From positions 1 to 18,816 of the forward strand of contig CAMLEM010000002.1 of NCBI GenBank assembly GCA_946479005.1: a stretch of 18,816 bases of DNA. Reading direction: 5' to 3'. The notes beneath the pieces were generated by a model. The model worked only from the letters and a program-made list of their open reading frames with translations, did not search any database and was not told where the DNA came from. A program made the translations under genes and the position numbers. Below, piece by piece: positions 6,750 to 15,072 of the stretch; position 1 is the first letter of the stretch; every line of letters starts with the position of its first letter. The stretch is from an uncultured Chitinophagaceae bacterium. Its GTDB lineage: Bacteria; Bacteroidota; Bacteroidia; Chitinophagales; Chitinophagaceae.

Positions 6750-8183
6750 ATGATGAAGAAAATTTTACTGCTACCCTTCCTCTTTTTTTCAGCCCTGTCC
6801 TTTTCACAGGATGGTTATGAGATCAAAGTGGTATTCAAACCATTCAAGGGAGAATATATTTACCTGGGCCATTATTTCGGGAAACAATATCCCATCGTCG
6901 ATTCCGTGAAGCTCGACGAAAACAGCACGGGCATCCTGAAAGGAAATAAAAAGCTGCCCGGGGGGATTTATCTCCTTGGCTATCCCAATAAGACCGGGTT
7001 CTTCGAGATCCTCATTGATAAGGACCAGGAATTCACGGTGCTGGCGGATACGGCCTCGATCAGGAAAGGCGCCAAATTCGAAAGCTCACCCGAGAATGAA
7101 CTTTTTGTTTCTTACCAGCAGTCAATGAATGCCTGGGGTTCCCAGATCAATGAACTCACGAAAAAAATGAAAGATTCCCCGGGACAGGACTCGGCAGAGA
7201 TCAGTAAAGAGATCATTAAGCTGGATAAGCAGATCGTCAAATACCGGGATGACCTGATCAAAGACAATGAAGGCAGCCTTCTTGCCGTGCTGTTAAGCTC
7301 GATGAAGGAGCCCCAGGTCCCGGAACAGTATGCTCACCCGGCGACCCGTGCCGATTCCCTGGCCGCTTATAATTTTTATAAATCCCATTTCTGGGATGGC
7401 GTGCCCCTTTGGGACGGAAGACTGGCCTACACACCTTTTTTCGAACCGAAGGTTGACAAATATTTCACCCAGCTCGTGATGCCCGATCCCGACTCGATCA
7501 TCAGGGAGATCGACTGGATGATGGGCTATGCCAGCATCAGCGAAGAGATGACAAGGTTCCTGCTGATCAAATTCGCGAACCGGTATCTCAACCAGAAGTA
7601 TATGTGGGAAGATGCCATATTCGTGCATCTTTTTGAAAAATACTTCGCGCAGAAATCCTATCCCTGGCTTACCGATGCCGGCCGAAAAACGATCACTGAC
7701 AGGGCCTATAGCCTGATGGCGAATATTCTCGGCAAACCGGCTTCGGATATTTATCTGCCCGATCCCGCCGGGAAACACCAGTCGCTCTATGAAACAAATG
7801 CCGCTTATTCCCTCGTGATCTTCTGGGATCCCAAATGCAGTCATTGCAAGGAAGTGCTTCCGCGCATCGATTCATTTTACCGGTCAAAATGGAAAGGGCA
7901 GGGCCTGAAGATCTATGCCGTGGCCAAGGAAACGGATGGCACAAAGACCGACTGGACCAATTTCATTTCCGAACACAAGATCGGGGATTGGTCTCACGTG
8001 TATTATTCAAAAGCCGACGACAGGCTCCGGATCGATAATGGCATCCCGGGATACTCCCAGCTATACGATGTACAAAGCTTCCCTACCTTATACTTATTGA
8101 ACAGGGAAAAACTGATCATTGCCAAGAAACTTTCTTTTGAACAAATTGATGAGGTGCTGCAGCTGAAAGTAAAAGGACAATGA
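6750..8183 (+). CDS. Exported TlpA-like thioredoxin-fold protein (DUF4369/DUF5106-type)
   Basis: A 477-residue protein with a signal peptide (MMKKILLLPFLFFSALSFSQ, no lipobox Cys). An N-terminal beta-rich region (about residues 22-110) resembles the DUF4369 domain that often precedes Bacteroidota thioredoxins. A helical middle (about 120-335) looks like DUF5106. A C-terminal thioredoxin fold has the redox pair Cys363-Ser-His-Cys366 in FWDPKCSHCKEVLP and the cis-proline in QSFPTLYLL. It probably acts in the periplasm or outer membrane as a thiol-disulfide oxidoreductase, for cytochrome maturation or repair of envelope proteins; the substrate is not evident. Two adjacent ATGs (6750, 6753) are both usable. 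It is followed after 15 bp by the parvulin gene, so the two are likely co-transcribed. Confidence 0.85.
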   Translation: MMKKILLLPFLFFSALSFSQDGYEIKVVFKPFKGEYIYLGHYFGKQYPIVDSVKLDENSTGILKGNKKLPGGIYLLGYPNKTGFFEILIDKDQEFTVLADTASIRKGAKFESSPENELFVSYQQSMNAWGSQINELTKKMKDSPGQDSAEISKEIIKLDKQIVKYRDDLIKDNEGSLLAVLLSSMKEPQVPEQYAHPATRADSLAAYNFYKSHFWDGVPLWDGRLAYTPFFEPKVDKYFTQLVMPDPDSIIREIDWMMGYASISEEMTRFLLIKFANRYLNQKYMWEDAIFVHLFEKYFAQKSYPWLTDAGRKTITDRAYSLMANILGKPASDIYLPDPAGKHQSLYETNAAYSLVIFWDPKCSHCKEVLPRIDSFYRSKWKGQGLKIYAVAKETDGTKTDWTNFISEHKIGDWSHVYYSKADDRLRIDNGIPGYSQLYDVQSFPTLYLLNREKLIIAKKLSFEQIDEVLQLKVKGQ

Positions 8184-8198
8184 TCCCAAACGCATACG

Positions 8199-10148
8199 AT
8201 GAAAAGACTGCTATTCTTATGCCTCTTCGTTGCCACGCTGAACCAGGCCTTCAGCCAGGTGTTGTTCACCTATGGCGATAAAAGCGTGGATTCCTCTGAA
8301 TTTCTCCGGGCATTCAATAAAAATAACCAGGCCAGCGGGAAAGAACGCGAAAAGGCCATCCGGGATTACCTCGACCTGTATGTTCTATCCCGGCTGAAGA
8401 TCGAGGAAGCCTACCGCCGGGGTTATGATACGGTTCCACACATCAAAGCGGAAGTAGAGAATCTGCGAAACCAGATCGCAGAAAATTATATGAATGACCC
8501 TTCGGCGATGGACCGGTTGTCGAAGGAAGCGTTTATACGAAGCCAGAAGGATATCCGCGTTTCACACATCTTCATTTCTTTTAAAGATGCGAACGGCCAA
8601 TGGCAGAATGAAGCCGCCGAAAAGAAAAAGATGTTGGTGCTCGACCGGTTGAAGAAAGGTGAGGAATTTTCAAAGGTCGCCCGGGAGCTGTCTGATGATC
8701 CCGCGGCGAAAATCAACGGTGGCGACCTGGGTTATATCACTGTTTTCACTTTACCTTACGAATTCGAAAATGCCATTTATAAGGTCCGTACGGGTTCAAA
8801 CACCGATCCCATACTTTCAAAAGCAGGCTATCATATTTTCAGAAAGGTTTCCGAACGGAAGGCCGCCGGTAAAATGAAAGCAGCCCAGATCCTCCTGGCC
8901 TATCCGCCCAATGCAGATGAATCCGGCAAAAAGAGGATCGCGGGCCTGGCAGACTCATTATATAAACGTTTGCTGGCTGGAGATAAATTCAATGAGCTGG
9001 CTACCGCTTACAGCAATGATTACATAAGCGCCGCCAACGGAGGTACAATGGCGGAGATCAGCGTGGGACAGTTCGATCCGAAATTTGAGGCCGCGCTTTG
9101 GGCGATCCCGAAAGACGGAGGATTGGCCAAGCCTTTTGAAACTTCCCACGGATGGCATATTGTAAAACGCCTGGAGATCAAACCTGTCAATTCCGACAGT
9201 ACGGCCCGCGCGCCGATGGCTGAATTGAGGAACAGGGTGGTACAGGATAGCCGGTGGAATTCGTCCAAAGATTTTATCTACGATGTAGTGAAGAAAAAAG
9301 CAGGCTTCAAAAAAACCGATTTCAACCAGGGTGTGTTTTATGCCTGGGCCGACAGCATCCTCGACGGAAAAACCCTGGACGTGGCTGCCAGGAACTTCAA
9401 CCCATACACTTCCCTGTTCCGCATTGGTGATTCCGTTTACGATGCCTCTGACTGGATTCAGTTTGCCCAGGTGCACCGGTACCGGAAAGACGGTTCCGGG
9501 GTGATGCCTCACGATATGGTAAGTGCCGAATTCGAGAGATCTGCCATGGTAAAATATTACAGGGACCACCTGGAAGATTTCAACCCGGAATTCAAGGCGC
9601 AGATGGATGAGTTTCGGGACGGGAACCTGTTTTTTGAAATTATGCAGGCGGAAATATGGAACAAGGCACAAATGGACACGGTCGCCCTGGCCGCCTATTA
9701 TGAATCCAATCGAAAAAATTACGTGTGGACGAAAAGCGTGGACGCCATCTTATTCTTTTGTTCTGATGCGGCTTCAGCGGAAATAGCCCACGTGGAAATG
9801 AAGAAAAACAGTGCGCATTGGAGATCGATAGTTGAAAGATACGTGGAAAAGGTAGTGGCGGATTCATCACGCTTTGAATTTGAACAGATCCCCGGTCTTT
9901 CAGGGAATCGTCCGAAAGCGGGCAGTCTCACGCAACCCTTTGTTAATGAAACGGACGGCACTGCCTCTTTCGCTTACATCCTTCGTGTTAATGAGGAGCC
10001 CATTCAAAGAAGTTTCCACGAAGCAAAGGGAATGGTGATCAACGATTATCAGTCGGTACTCGAAAAGTCGTGGAATGCCTCGCTGAAGGAGAAATACCCG
10101 GTCAGGATCAATGAAAGCACACTCGCCGCGATCATCAGAAACAAATGA
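8199..10148 (+). CDS. Periplasmic peptidyl-prolyl isomerase with two parvulin domains (SurA-like)
   Basis: A 649-residue exported protein (signal peptide MKRLLFLCLFVATLNQAFSQ). After an N-terminal helical chaperone-like region come two parvulin (rotamase) domains: the first at about residues 120-218, with VSHIFISF, INGGDLGYI and AGYHIFRKV; the second at about 225-325, with AAQILLAYP, NGGTMAEISVGQFDPKFE and SHGWHIVKRLE. A C-terminal section of about 320 residues has no motif I recognise but is rich in charged helices. SurA and PpiD proteins isomerise prolines and chaperone outer-membrane proteins; this one fits that role by layout. It follows the TlpA-like gene by 15 bp, pairing redox and folding functions. 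Its TGA abuts the metF TGA in a TGATCA palindrome. Confidence 0.88.
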   Translation: MKRLLFLCLFVATLNQAFSQVLFTYGDKSVDSSEFLRAFNKNNQASGKEREKAIRDYLDLYVLSRLKIEEAYRRGYDTVPHIKAEVENLRNQIAENYMNDPSAMDRLSKEAFIRSQKDIRVSHIFISFKDANGQWQNEAAEKKKMLVLDRLKKGEEFSKVARELSDDPAAKINGGDLGYITVFTLPYEFENAIYKVRTGSNTDPILSKAGYHIFRKVSERKAAGKMKAAQILLAYPPNADESGKKRIAGLADSLYKRLLAGDKFNELATAYSNDYISAANGGTMAEISVGQFDPKFEAALWAIPKDGGLAKPFETSHGWHIVKRLEIKPVNSDSTARAPMAELRNRVVQDSRWNSSKDFIYDVVKKKAGFKKTDFNQGVFYAWADSILDGKTLDVAARNFNPYTSLFRIGDSVYDASDWIQFAQVHRYRKDGSGVMPHDMVSAEFERSAMVKYYRDHLEDFNPEFKAQMDEFRDGNLFFEIMQAEIWNKAQMDTVALAAYYESNRKNYVWTKSVDAILFFCSDAASAEIAHVEMKKNSAHWRSIVERYVEKVVADSSRFEFEQIPGLSGNRPKAGSLTQPFVNETDGTASFAYILRVNEEPIQRSFHEAKGMVINDYQSVLEKSWNASLKEKYPVRINESTLAAIIRNK

Positions 10149-11102
10149 TCAAAGGAGTTTTTCCACCACTTTAGCCACCGCGTTGGGTTTGCCCACCGTG
10201 TAATAATGGAGCACCTTCACGCCGTTCTTCCGGAGGTCTCTTGATTGCTCCAATAACCACTCAATACCCACGAGTTCAGCGTCCTCATCGGATTTGCATT
10301 TCAGCACCTCATTACTGAGATCTGAGGGAAGATCGATATGAAAGGTCTTTGGAAGCATTGTCAGTTGCTTCTTCGTGGTCAAAGGCTTAAGGCCCGGAAT
10401 GATCGGAACCTCGATCCCCGCTTCACGGCAGGCTTTTTCAAACGCGTAGAATTTCGAGTTATCGAAGAACATCTGCGTAACGATGTAATCGGCCCCGCAG
10501 TCAACCTTTCTTTTCAGGTAATCCAGGTCGATCTGCATATTGGGCGCTTCGAAATGTTTTTCGGGGTAGCCTGCGACGCCCACGCAAAAATCAGTTTTAT
10601 GGGTTTCTTTCAGTTCATCTTCAAGATAGATGCCCGCATTGAGATTGACCACCTGCTGTAAAAGCTCGTTGGCATATTTATGCCCGCCGGGCTCCGGTTC
10701 AAAAGCGCTTTCGTTCCGGGCAGCATCCCCGCGGAGCACCAGCACATTGTCAATGCCCAGGTAACTCAGTGTCAGCAGGGCATCTTCTGTATCCTGCAGT
10801 GAGAAACCGCCGCAAATGAGGTGAGGCACGGTATCCACGTCATATTTGTTCATTATCGCTGCGCAGATCGCTTCCGTACCGGGTCTTTTTCTCACGATCA
10901 CCTTCTCGAAACTTCCATCCGTCCTTTTTTTGAATACGTGCTCGCTTCGATGATATGTAACATTGATATAGGCCGGCTTAAAGGCCATCAGGGGGTCGAG
11001 GTGTTTGTACAGGGCTTCAATGCCCTTACCCTTCAGAGGTGGCAGTACTTCGAAAGAGACGAGGGTATCCTTTGCGTTCTCAATGTGTTCGGTGACCTTC
11101 AT
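10149..11102 (-). CDS. metF: Methylenetetrahydrofolate reductase
   Basis: A 317-residue TIM-barrel flavoprotein that reduces 5,10-methylene-THF to 5-methyl-THF, supplying the methyl group for methionine synthesis. Conserved blocks are all present: SFEVLPP with the catalytic Glu18, PHLICGG (93-99), LVLRGDAA with Asp126, the VAGYPEKH segment (176-183), and VTQMFFDN with Gln210. Length matches the bacterial single-domain form; the regulatory domain of eukaryotic MTHFR is absent. It is a single-gene unit flanked by a convergent isomerase gene (zero intergenic bases) and a divergent lptB operon. I see no S-adenosylmethionine riboswitch in the 131-bp upstream region; the leader would be only about 7 nt if the -7 box is right. 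Confidence 0.96.
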   Translation of the reverse strand: MKVTEHIENAKDTLVSFEVLPPLKGKGIEALYKHLDPLMAFKPAYINVTYHRSEHVFKKRTDGSFEKVIVRKRPGTEAICAAIMNKYDVDTVPHLICGGFSLQDTEDALLTLSYLGIDNVLVLRGDAARNESAFEPEPGGHKYANELLQQVVNLNAGIYLEDELKETHKTDFCVGVAGYPEKHFEAPNMQIDLDYLKRKVDCGADYIVTQMFFDNSKFYAFEKACREAGIEVPIIPGLKPLTTKKQLTMLPKTFHIDLPSDLSNEVLKCKSDEDAELVGIEWLLEQSRDLRKNGVKVLHYYTVGKPNAVAKVVEKLL

Positions 11103-11109
11103 AAGCGTG

Positions 11110-11117
11110 CAAAGCTA
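11110..11117 (-). promoter_or_regulatory. -7 promoter box of metF
   Basis: TAGCTTTG on the minus strand, an exact TAnnTTTG match, 7 nt from the metF ATG at 11102. Confidence 0.6.
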
Positions 11118-11220
11118 ATGAGGGCGGGTCATTCGTTCAAGTTTTCTGCCCCGGGGAAGATTATAACATAAACCAGGCATAATATTGTCGCCCCGCCGTT
11201 TCGGCTTCTCCCCTAAACCT

Positions 11221-11228
11221 TATTTTTG
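11221..11228 (+). promoter_or_regulatory. -7 promoter box of the lptB operon
   Basis: TATTTTTG, an exact TAnnTTTG match, followed by CCTCT and the ATG at 11234. The expected transcription start would fall at or beside the start codon. Confidence 0.6.
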
Positions 11229-11233
11229 CCTCT

Positions 11234-11998
11234 ATGCCCGTAACCATTCGCACAGAGAACCTGGTAAAGAAATATGGTAACCGCACCGTGGTGAACCAGG
11301 TTTCCTTTGAAGTGAAGCAGGGTGAGATCGTGGGACTCCTGGGCCCCAATGGAGCAGGAAAGACCACTTCCTTTTACCAGGTGGTTGGGCTGGTAAAGCC
11401 TGATTCGGGAAGGGTGTACCTCGCTGAGCGGGACATTACCAGCCTGCCTATGTACAAGCGGGCCAAGATGGGCGTTGGCTACCTTCCCCAGGAGGCCTCC
11501 GTATTCCGGAAGCTCAGTGTTGAAGACAATATTGCCGCAGTTCTTGAAATGACCTCCCTTAGCCGGGCCGATCAAAAGAAAAGACTGGAGTCGCTCATAG
11601 AAGAATTTCGCCTGGGCCACGTTAGAAAAAGCAATGGCGATGTGCTCAGCGGCGGGGAGCGGAGAAGAACAGAGATCGCCAGGGCCCTCGCGGTGGATCC
11701 CAAGTTCATCCTCCTCGATGAACCCTTTGCGGGGATCGACCCCATTGCCGTAGAGGATATCCAGGCCATTGTAGCGAGATTGAAATATAAGAATATCGGC
11801 ATCCTGATCACGGACCACAACGTGACAGAAACCCTTTCCATTTGCGACAGGGCCTACCTGCTGATCGAGGGAAAAATCTACCAGCACGGAACGGCCGAGG
11901 AACTGGCAGCGAATGAAGAAGTAAGAAGATTATATCTTGGAAGAAATTTCGAACTGAAGAGGAAGGATTATTTGCACGACGAAGCGCGCCAGGGTTAA
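11234..11998 (+). CDS. lptB: LPS export ABC transporter ATP-binding protein LptB
   Basis: A 254-residue ABC ATPase. Walker A is GPNGAGKT (37-44), the Q-loop is YLPQEASVF (83-91), the signature LSGGERRR (138-145), Walker [13 protein letters not shown] (159-170), and the switch histidine is His195 in TDHNV. The phrases [29 protein letters not shown] (split here by domain: P-loop to helical subdomain) and DPIAVEDIQ are diagnostic of LptB rather than other importers. It powers LptFG extraction of lipopolysaccharide from the inner membrane for the Lpt bridge. LptF/G and LptC are not in this window. It leads a likely three-gene operon with a GH3 protein (10 bp gap) and fabG. A short C-terminal extension ends [16 protein letters not shown]. 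Confidence 0.95.
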   Translation: MPVTIRTENLVKKYGNRTVVNQVSFEVKQGEIVGLLGPNGAGKTTSFYQVVGLVKPDSGRVYLAERDITSLPMYKRAKMGVGYLPQEASVFRKLSVEDNIAAVLEMTSLSRADQKKRLESLIEEFRLGHVRKSNGDVLSGGERRRTEIARALAVDPKFILLDEPFAGIDPIAVEDIQAIVARLKYKNIGILITDHNVTETLSICDRAYLLIEGKIYQHGTAEELAANEEVRRLYLGRNFELKRKDYLHDEARQG

Positions 11999-12008
11999 GT
12001 GAGGTTTT

Positions 12009-13520
12009 ATGAAACTGCTTTCCCCCGCCATATCATCTCTGGCCAGGATGCGCCTCTGGCGCATTGAAGCCTGGAAAAATCATCCGCTTGATGCACAGCG
12101 CGAGGTATTGCAGGACCTCGTCACCTCGGCGCAATACACCGAATTCGGCCGGAAGCATCATTTCACCGAGCTGTTTACCACCAAAGCTTTCAAGGAAGCG
12201 GTTCCCATCCACGAATACGACGATCTCAAGCCCTATATCGAGCGGATAATGAATGGAGAGCAGAACGTCCTCTGGAACACGCCGATCTACTGGTTCGCCA
12301 AGAGCAGCGGGACCACCAGCGATAAGAGCAAGTTCATTCCAATTAGCGATGAAAGCCTGCAGGACGGGCATTTTAAGGCCTCAAAGGATGTGCTATCGAT
12401 CTATTACCAGTTTTATCCTGAATCGGAATTGCTGACAGGCAAGGGCCTGGTGATAGGCGGCAGTCATAACATCAACCCTATGAACAGCGAGGCGCAATAT
12501 GGGGATCTCAGCGCCGTGCTTTTGCAGAACACCCCTTTCTGGGGGCACTGGCTAAGAACGCCCGACCTGAGCATTGCGTTAATGGATGAATGGGAATCCA
12601 AGATCGAAAAGCTCGCACAAAGCACCATCAAAGAAAACGTGACCTCCATTTCAGGGGTGCCCACCTGGACCCTGGTGTTATTCCGTCGCATTCTCGAGAT
12701 CACAGGAAAATCTTCGATCCGGGAAGTATGGCCCTCACTTGAGCTTTATATGCACGGCGGGGTTTCGTTTAAGCCTTACCGGGAGCAATTCCAGCGGATC
12801 ATCGGAAAGGATATCCACTACCTGGAAATGTACAATGCCAGCGAGGGATTCTTTGCCGCGCAGGATATTCCGGGCCAGGAAGGAATGCTACTCTTTACGG
12901 ATCACGGCATTTTTATGGAATTTATGCCTGTGAGCGAATACGGCAAGAAAGATCCGCAAACGGTAAGCCTGCAGGATGTCGAGGTGGGAAAGAATTATGC
13001 GCTCATCATCAGCACGAACGGAGGTCTCTGGAGATACCTGGTAGGGGATACCATCCAGTTCACTTCGCTGTATCCCTTCCGCGTGAGGGTCTCCGGGCGG
13101 TTAAAGCACTATATCAACGCCTTTGGGGAAGAGGTGATCGTGGACAACACGGATAAGGCCATTGCTGCCGCCTGTGCAGCCACCGGGGCACAGGTGATCG
13201 ATTATACGGCGGCTCCTGTCTATTTTTCCGAAAAAAGCAACGGTGCGCACGAATGGCTGATCGAATTTGAAAAAGAACCGGCTGACCTGGGCGCTTTTAT
13301 TGTTGAACTGGATACTGAATTGAAGAAACTGAACAGCGACTACGAAGCCAAACGATATAAGGACATCGCGCTTTCCCTTCCGCTTGTCCGTTCACTGAAA
13401 CCCGGGAGCTTTGCTGCCTGGCTGAAAGAAAAAGGCAAGCTTGGCGGCCAGCACAAGGTACCCCGGTTGAGTAACGAAAGAACATACCTTGAGGAAATAT
13501 TGCGCATACAAAATGTTTAA
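12009..13520 (+). CDS. GH3 family protein (putative acyl-adenylate-forming amide synthetase)
   Basis: A 503-residue protein of the GH3 family within the adenylate-forming (ANL-like) superfamily. The ATP-binding motif SSGTTSDKSKF (99-109), the second motif YNASEG (275-280), the WRYLVGD block (341-347) and INAFGEEV (369-376) are all present, so the active site looks intact. Plant GH3 enzymes activate jasmonate or auxin as acyl-adenylates and join them to amino acids. Bacterial members are mostly uncharacterised, so the acyl acid and the amine acceptor here are unknown. Its place between lptB and fabG suggests an envelope-lipid or fatty-acyl substrate, but this is inference. The start is the ATG at 12009, 10 bp after the lptB stop, with GTGAGG upstream as a weak possible ribosome site. 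Confidence 0.9.
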   Translation: MKLLSPAISSLARMRLWRIEAWKNHPLDAQREVLQDLVTSAQYTEFGRKHHFTELFTTKAFKEAVPIHEYDDLKPYIERIMNGEQNVLWNTPIYWFAKSSGTTSDKSKFIPISDESLQDGHFKASKDVLSIYYQFYPESELLTGKGLVIGGSHNINPMNSEAQYGDLSAVLLQNTPFWGHWLRTPDLSIALMDEWESKIEKLAQSTIKENVTSISGVPTWTLVLFRRILEITGKSSIREVWPSLELYMHGGVSFKPYREQFQRIIGKDIHYLEMYNASEGFFAAQDIPGQEGMLLFTDHGIFMEFMPVSEYGKKDPQTVSLQDVEVGKNYALIISTNGGLWRYLVGDTIQFTSLYPFRVRVSGRLKHYINAFGEEVIVDNTDKAIAAACAATGAQVIDYTAAPVYFSEKSNGAHEWLIEFEKEPADLGAFIVELDTELKKLNSDYEAKRYKDIALSLPLVRSLKPGSFAAWLKEKGKLGGQHKVPRLSNERTYLEEILRIQNV

Positions 13521-13535
13521 ACCAAAATCTCACCA

Positions 13536-14291
13536 ATGAAATTATTAGAAGGAAAGATCGCGATCGTAACCGGTGCAGCCAGGGGTATCGGGGAGGGTGT
13601 GGCCATCAAATTTGCATCGCACGGCGCGCACGTGGCTTTTACTTACGTGAGCGATGGCAGCGCAGAAAAAGCTTCAGCGCTGGAGCAGAAGCTCACCGGG
13701 ATGGGAGTGAAGGCAAAAGCCTGGAAAAGCAATGCCGGTGACCTCTCCCAGTGCGAATCTTTCGTGGCTGAAGTGCTGAAAGAGTTCGGCACGATCGACA
13801 TCTGCGTGAACAATGCCGGGATCTCGAAAGATAACCTGCTTATGAGAATGACGCCTGAACAGTGGAACGAGGTGATCCAGGTGAACCTCAACAGTGTATT
13901 TTATATGACGAAACAGGTCATTCGTCCTATGATGAAAGCCCGCTCAGGATCTATCATCAATATGAGTTCCATCATCGGGGAGATCGGAAATGCGGGGCAG
14001 GCGAGCTATGCGGCCAGCAAGGCCGGGATCATCGGTTTCACCAAAAGCGTGGCCAAAGAACTCGGCAGCCGCAATATCCGCTGTAATGCCGTCGCGCCGG
14101 GTTTCGTGGAAACGGATATGACCAGCTACTTAAAAGAAGGCGAGGCTGCCGATAAATATAAGGCCGGGATCCCTTTGGGACGATTTGCCACGGCCGAAGA
14201 CATTGCCAATGCCTGCCTCTTCCTGGCTTCCGATATGGGTTCTTATGTTACAGGGCAAACGATCAGTGTTTGCGGGGGCTTGAATATCTGA
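13536..14291 (+). CDS. fabG: 3-oxoacyl-[acyl-carrier-protein] reductase
   Basis: A 251-residue short-chain dehydrogenase/reductase. The dinucleotide-binding loop is TGAARGIG (12-19), NNAG is at 92-95, and the catalytic set is Ser145, Tyr158 and Lys162 (SYAASKAG). The APGFVETDM segment and the C-terminal GQTISVCGGLNI ending match FabG, which reduces 3-oxoacyl-ACP with NADPH in fatty-acid elongation. It is the third gene of the lptB-GH3-fabG run, 15 bp after the GH3 stop, with no promoter box in that gap. SDR enzymes are versatile, so a dedicated role with the GH3 protein, rather than general fatty-acid synthesis, cannot be excluded. Confidence 0.88.
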   Translation: MKLLEGKIAIVTGAARGIGEGVAIKFASHGAHVAFTYVSDGSAEKASALEQKLTGMGVKAKAWKSNAGDLSQCESFVAEVLKEFGTIDICVNNAGISKDNLLMRMTPEQWNEVIQVNLNSVFYMTKQVIRPMMKARSGSIINMSSIIGEIGNAGQASYAASKAGIIGFTKSVAKELGSRNIRCNAVAPGFVETDMTSYLKEGEAADKYKAGIPLGRFATAEDIANACLFLASDMGSYVTGQTISVCGGLNI

Positions 14292-14299
14292 TAACAGAT

Positions 14300-14425
14300 A
14301 TGGAACACGGAAGACACGGATTTGCGCGGATTTGATTCCGTAAAGTTCGAAAAAGTTATAACCCTGTTGTGCTTTGAACCTCTGATCCGCGAAAATCCGT
14401 GTCATCCGTGTCATCCGTGTTCCAT
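14300..14425. repeat. Palindromic intergenic repeat with 9-bp subunits (ATCCGTGTC family)
   Basis: An imperfect inverted repeat. The left arm, 14300-14332, begins ATGGAACACGGA and contains GACACGGAT. The right arm, 14384-14425, ends with the reverse complement TCCGTGTTCCAT. The right arm carries three tandem 9-bp units (ATCCGTGTC, ATCCGTGTC, ATCCGTGTT, 14395-14421); the left arm carries two. The arms are separated by 51 bp and could form a long hairpin in DNA or RNA. Sequences of this ATCCGTGT type recur as dispersed intergenic elements in several environmental bacterial phyla, from memory. It starts 8 bp after the fabG stop and could act as a transcript-end hairpin, but there is no T-tract directly after it. 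Confidence 0.8.
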
Positions 14426-14450
14426 AGCCGTTTAAATAATCAAAAAAACC

Positions 14451-14458
14451 TATCTTCC
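14451..14458 (+). promoter_or_regulatory. Weak -7-like box before lipoprotein gene
   Basis: TATCTTCC, two mismatches from TAnnTTTG, 19 nt before the ATG at 14478 and downstream of the palindromic repeat. Confidence 0.3.
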
Positions 14459-14477
14459 TGATACCAAAACCTGCGTT

Positions 14478-15071
14478 ATGAGAAGATTGAACCTTATCCT
14501 TCCCGGTTTCGTACTACTGTGCACCTTCATACTCTTTGCGTGCAAGGAAAAAACCGCCTCCCCTGGTGATCCCAAAGATCCCGTAGCCAAAGAATTCCTG
14601 GTCACTGACAGCAGCGTGGGAGAGCTCAGTATCGGGATGACGGTGAAGGATGTGGAATCGGCATTGGGGGAGAAGATCACACTGATGAACAAAAACCCCC
14701 AGGATGTATGGATAGATTCCGCGATGGTCAAATACAAGGGCGAAGATTTCACCCTTTTATTCGACCGGCGATGGGTAGTGGAAGATTCCTTTTACCTGGT
14801 GCTGGGCGGAATGAAGATCAGCAGTGAAAAATTCAAGACAAAAGAAGGCATCAGCGTCGGCTCCGACAAAGAAGAGATCTGGAAGGTTTATAACGATGGA
14901 TTCGTGTTCAATATGTATCCCGAATTTGAAGACACCACTTACACCACGCTTAGTAAGACACGCAGCAATATCACCGTCGGCCACGGTGAAGGTAATATCC
15001 TCATCTTCCAGCTGCTGAACGGCAAGGTGAAAATAATGGAAGTGGCCCAGTACTATAACGACGAGGAATAG
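14478..15071 (+). CDS. Lipoprotein of unknown function with repeated IGM-type motif
   Basis: A 197-residue protein with a lipoprotein signal peptide: a hydrophobic stretch ending LFAC, so lipidation is expected at Cys22, followed by Lys-Glu-Lys. The mature part has two similar segments, LSIGMTVKDVESALGE (about residues 51-66) and ISVGSDKEEIWKVYND. This I-x-I/V-G-x-x-x-x-x-(D/E)-hydrophobic pattern is used by several small envelope beta-alpha domains, including BamE-like ones. I do not recognise a specific family, and the BamE resemblance is weak. It is flanked upstream by the repeat and converges with the crotonase gene, with one base between the two stop codons. Confidence 0.75.
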   Translation: MRRLNLILPGFVLLCTFILFACKEKTASPGDPKDPVAKEFLVTDSSVGELSIGMTVKDVESALGEKITLMNKNPQDVWIDSAMVKYKGEDFTLLFDRRWVVEDSFYLVLGGMKISSEKFKTKEGISVGSDKEEIWKVYNDGFVFNMYPEFEDTTYTTLSKTRSNITVGHGEGNILIFQLLNGKVKIMEVAQYYNDEE

Positions 15072-15072
15072 A

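Noticed and set aside
8958..9671. A 237-codon minus-strand open frame inside the isomerase gene
   Set aside because: It lies wholly within the parvulin-domain and C-terminal coding sequence of a clear exported foldase and has no features of its own.
11103..11233. SAM or cobalamin riboswitch upstream of metF
   Set aside because: The -7 box lies 7 nt from the ATG, leaving no leader for an aptamer, and no riboswitch-like conserved core is seen.
11213..11887. A 224-codon minus-strand open frame antisense to lptB
   Set aside because: The sense strand encodes a complete LptB with all ABC motifs; the antisense translation has no family features.
14130..14414. A 94-codon minus-strand frame starting MTRMTRIFADQR
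   Set aside because: It is made of the palindromic repeat and antisense fabG; such MTRMTRIFADQ-type frames are a known by-product of this kind of repeat.
14395..14421. Short tandem 9-bp units as a possible CRISPR or minisatellite
   Set aside because: Only three contiguous units without spacers, and they form one arm of an inverted repeat.
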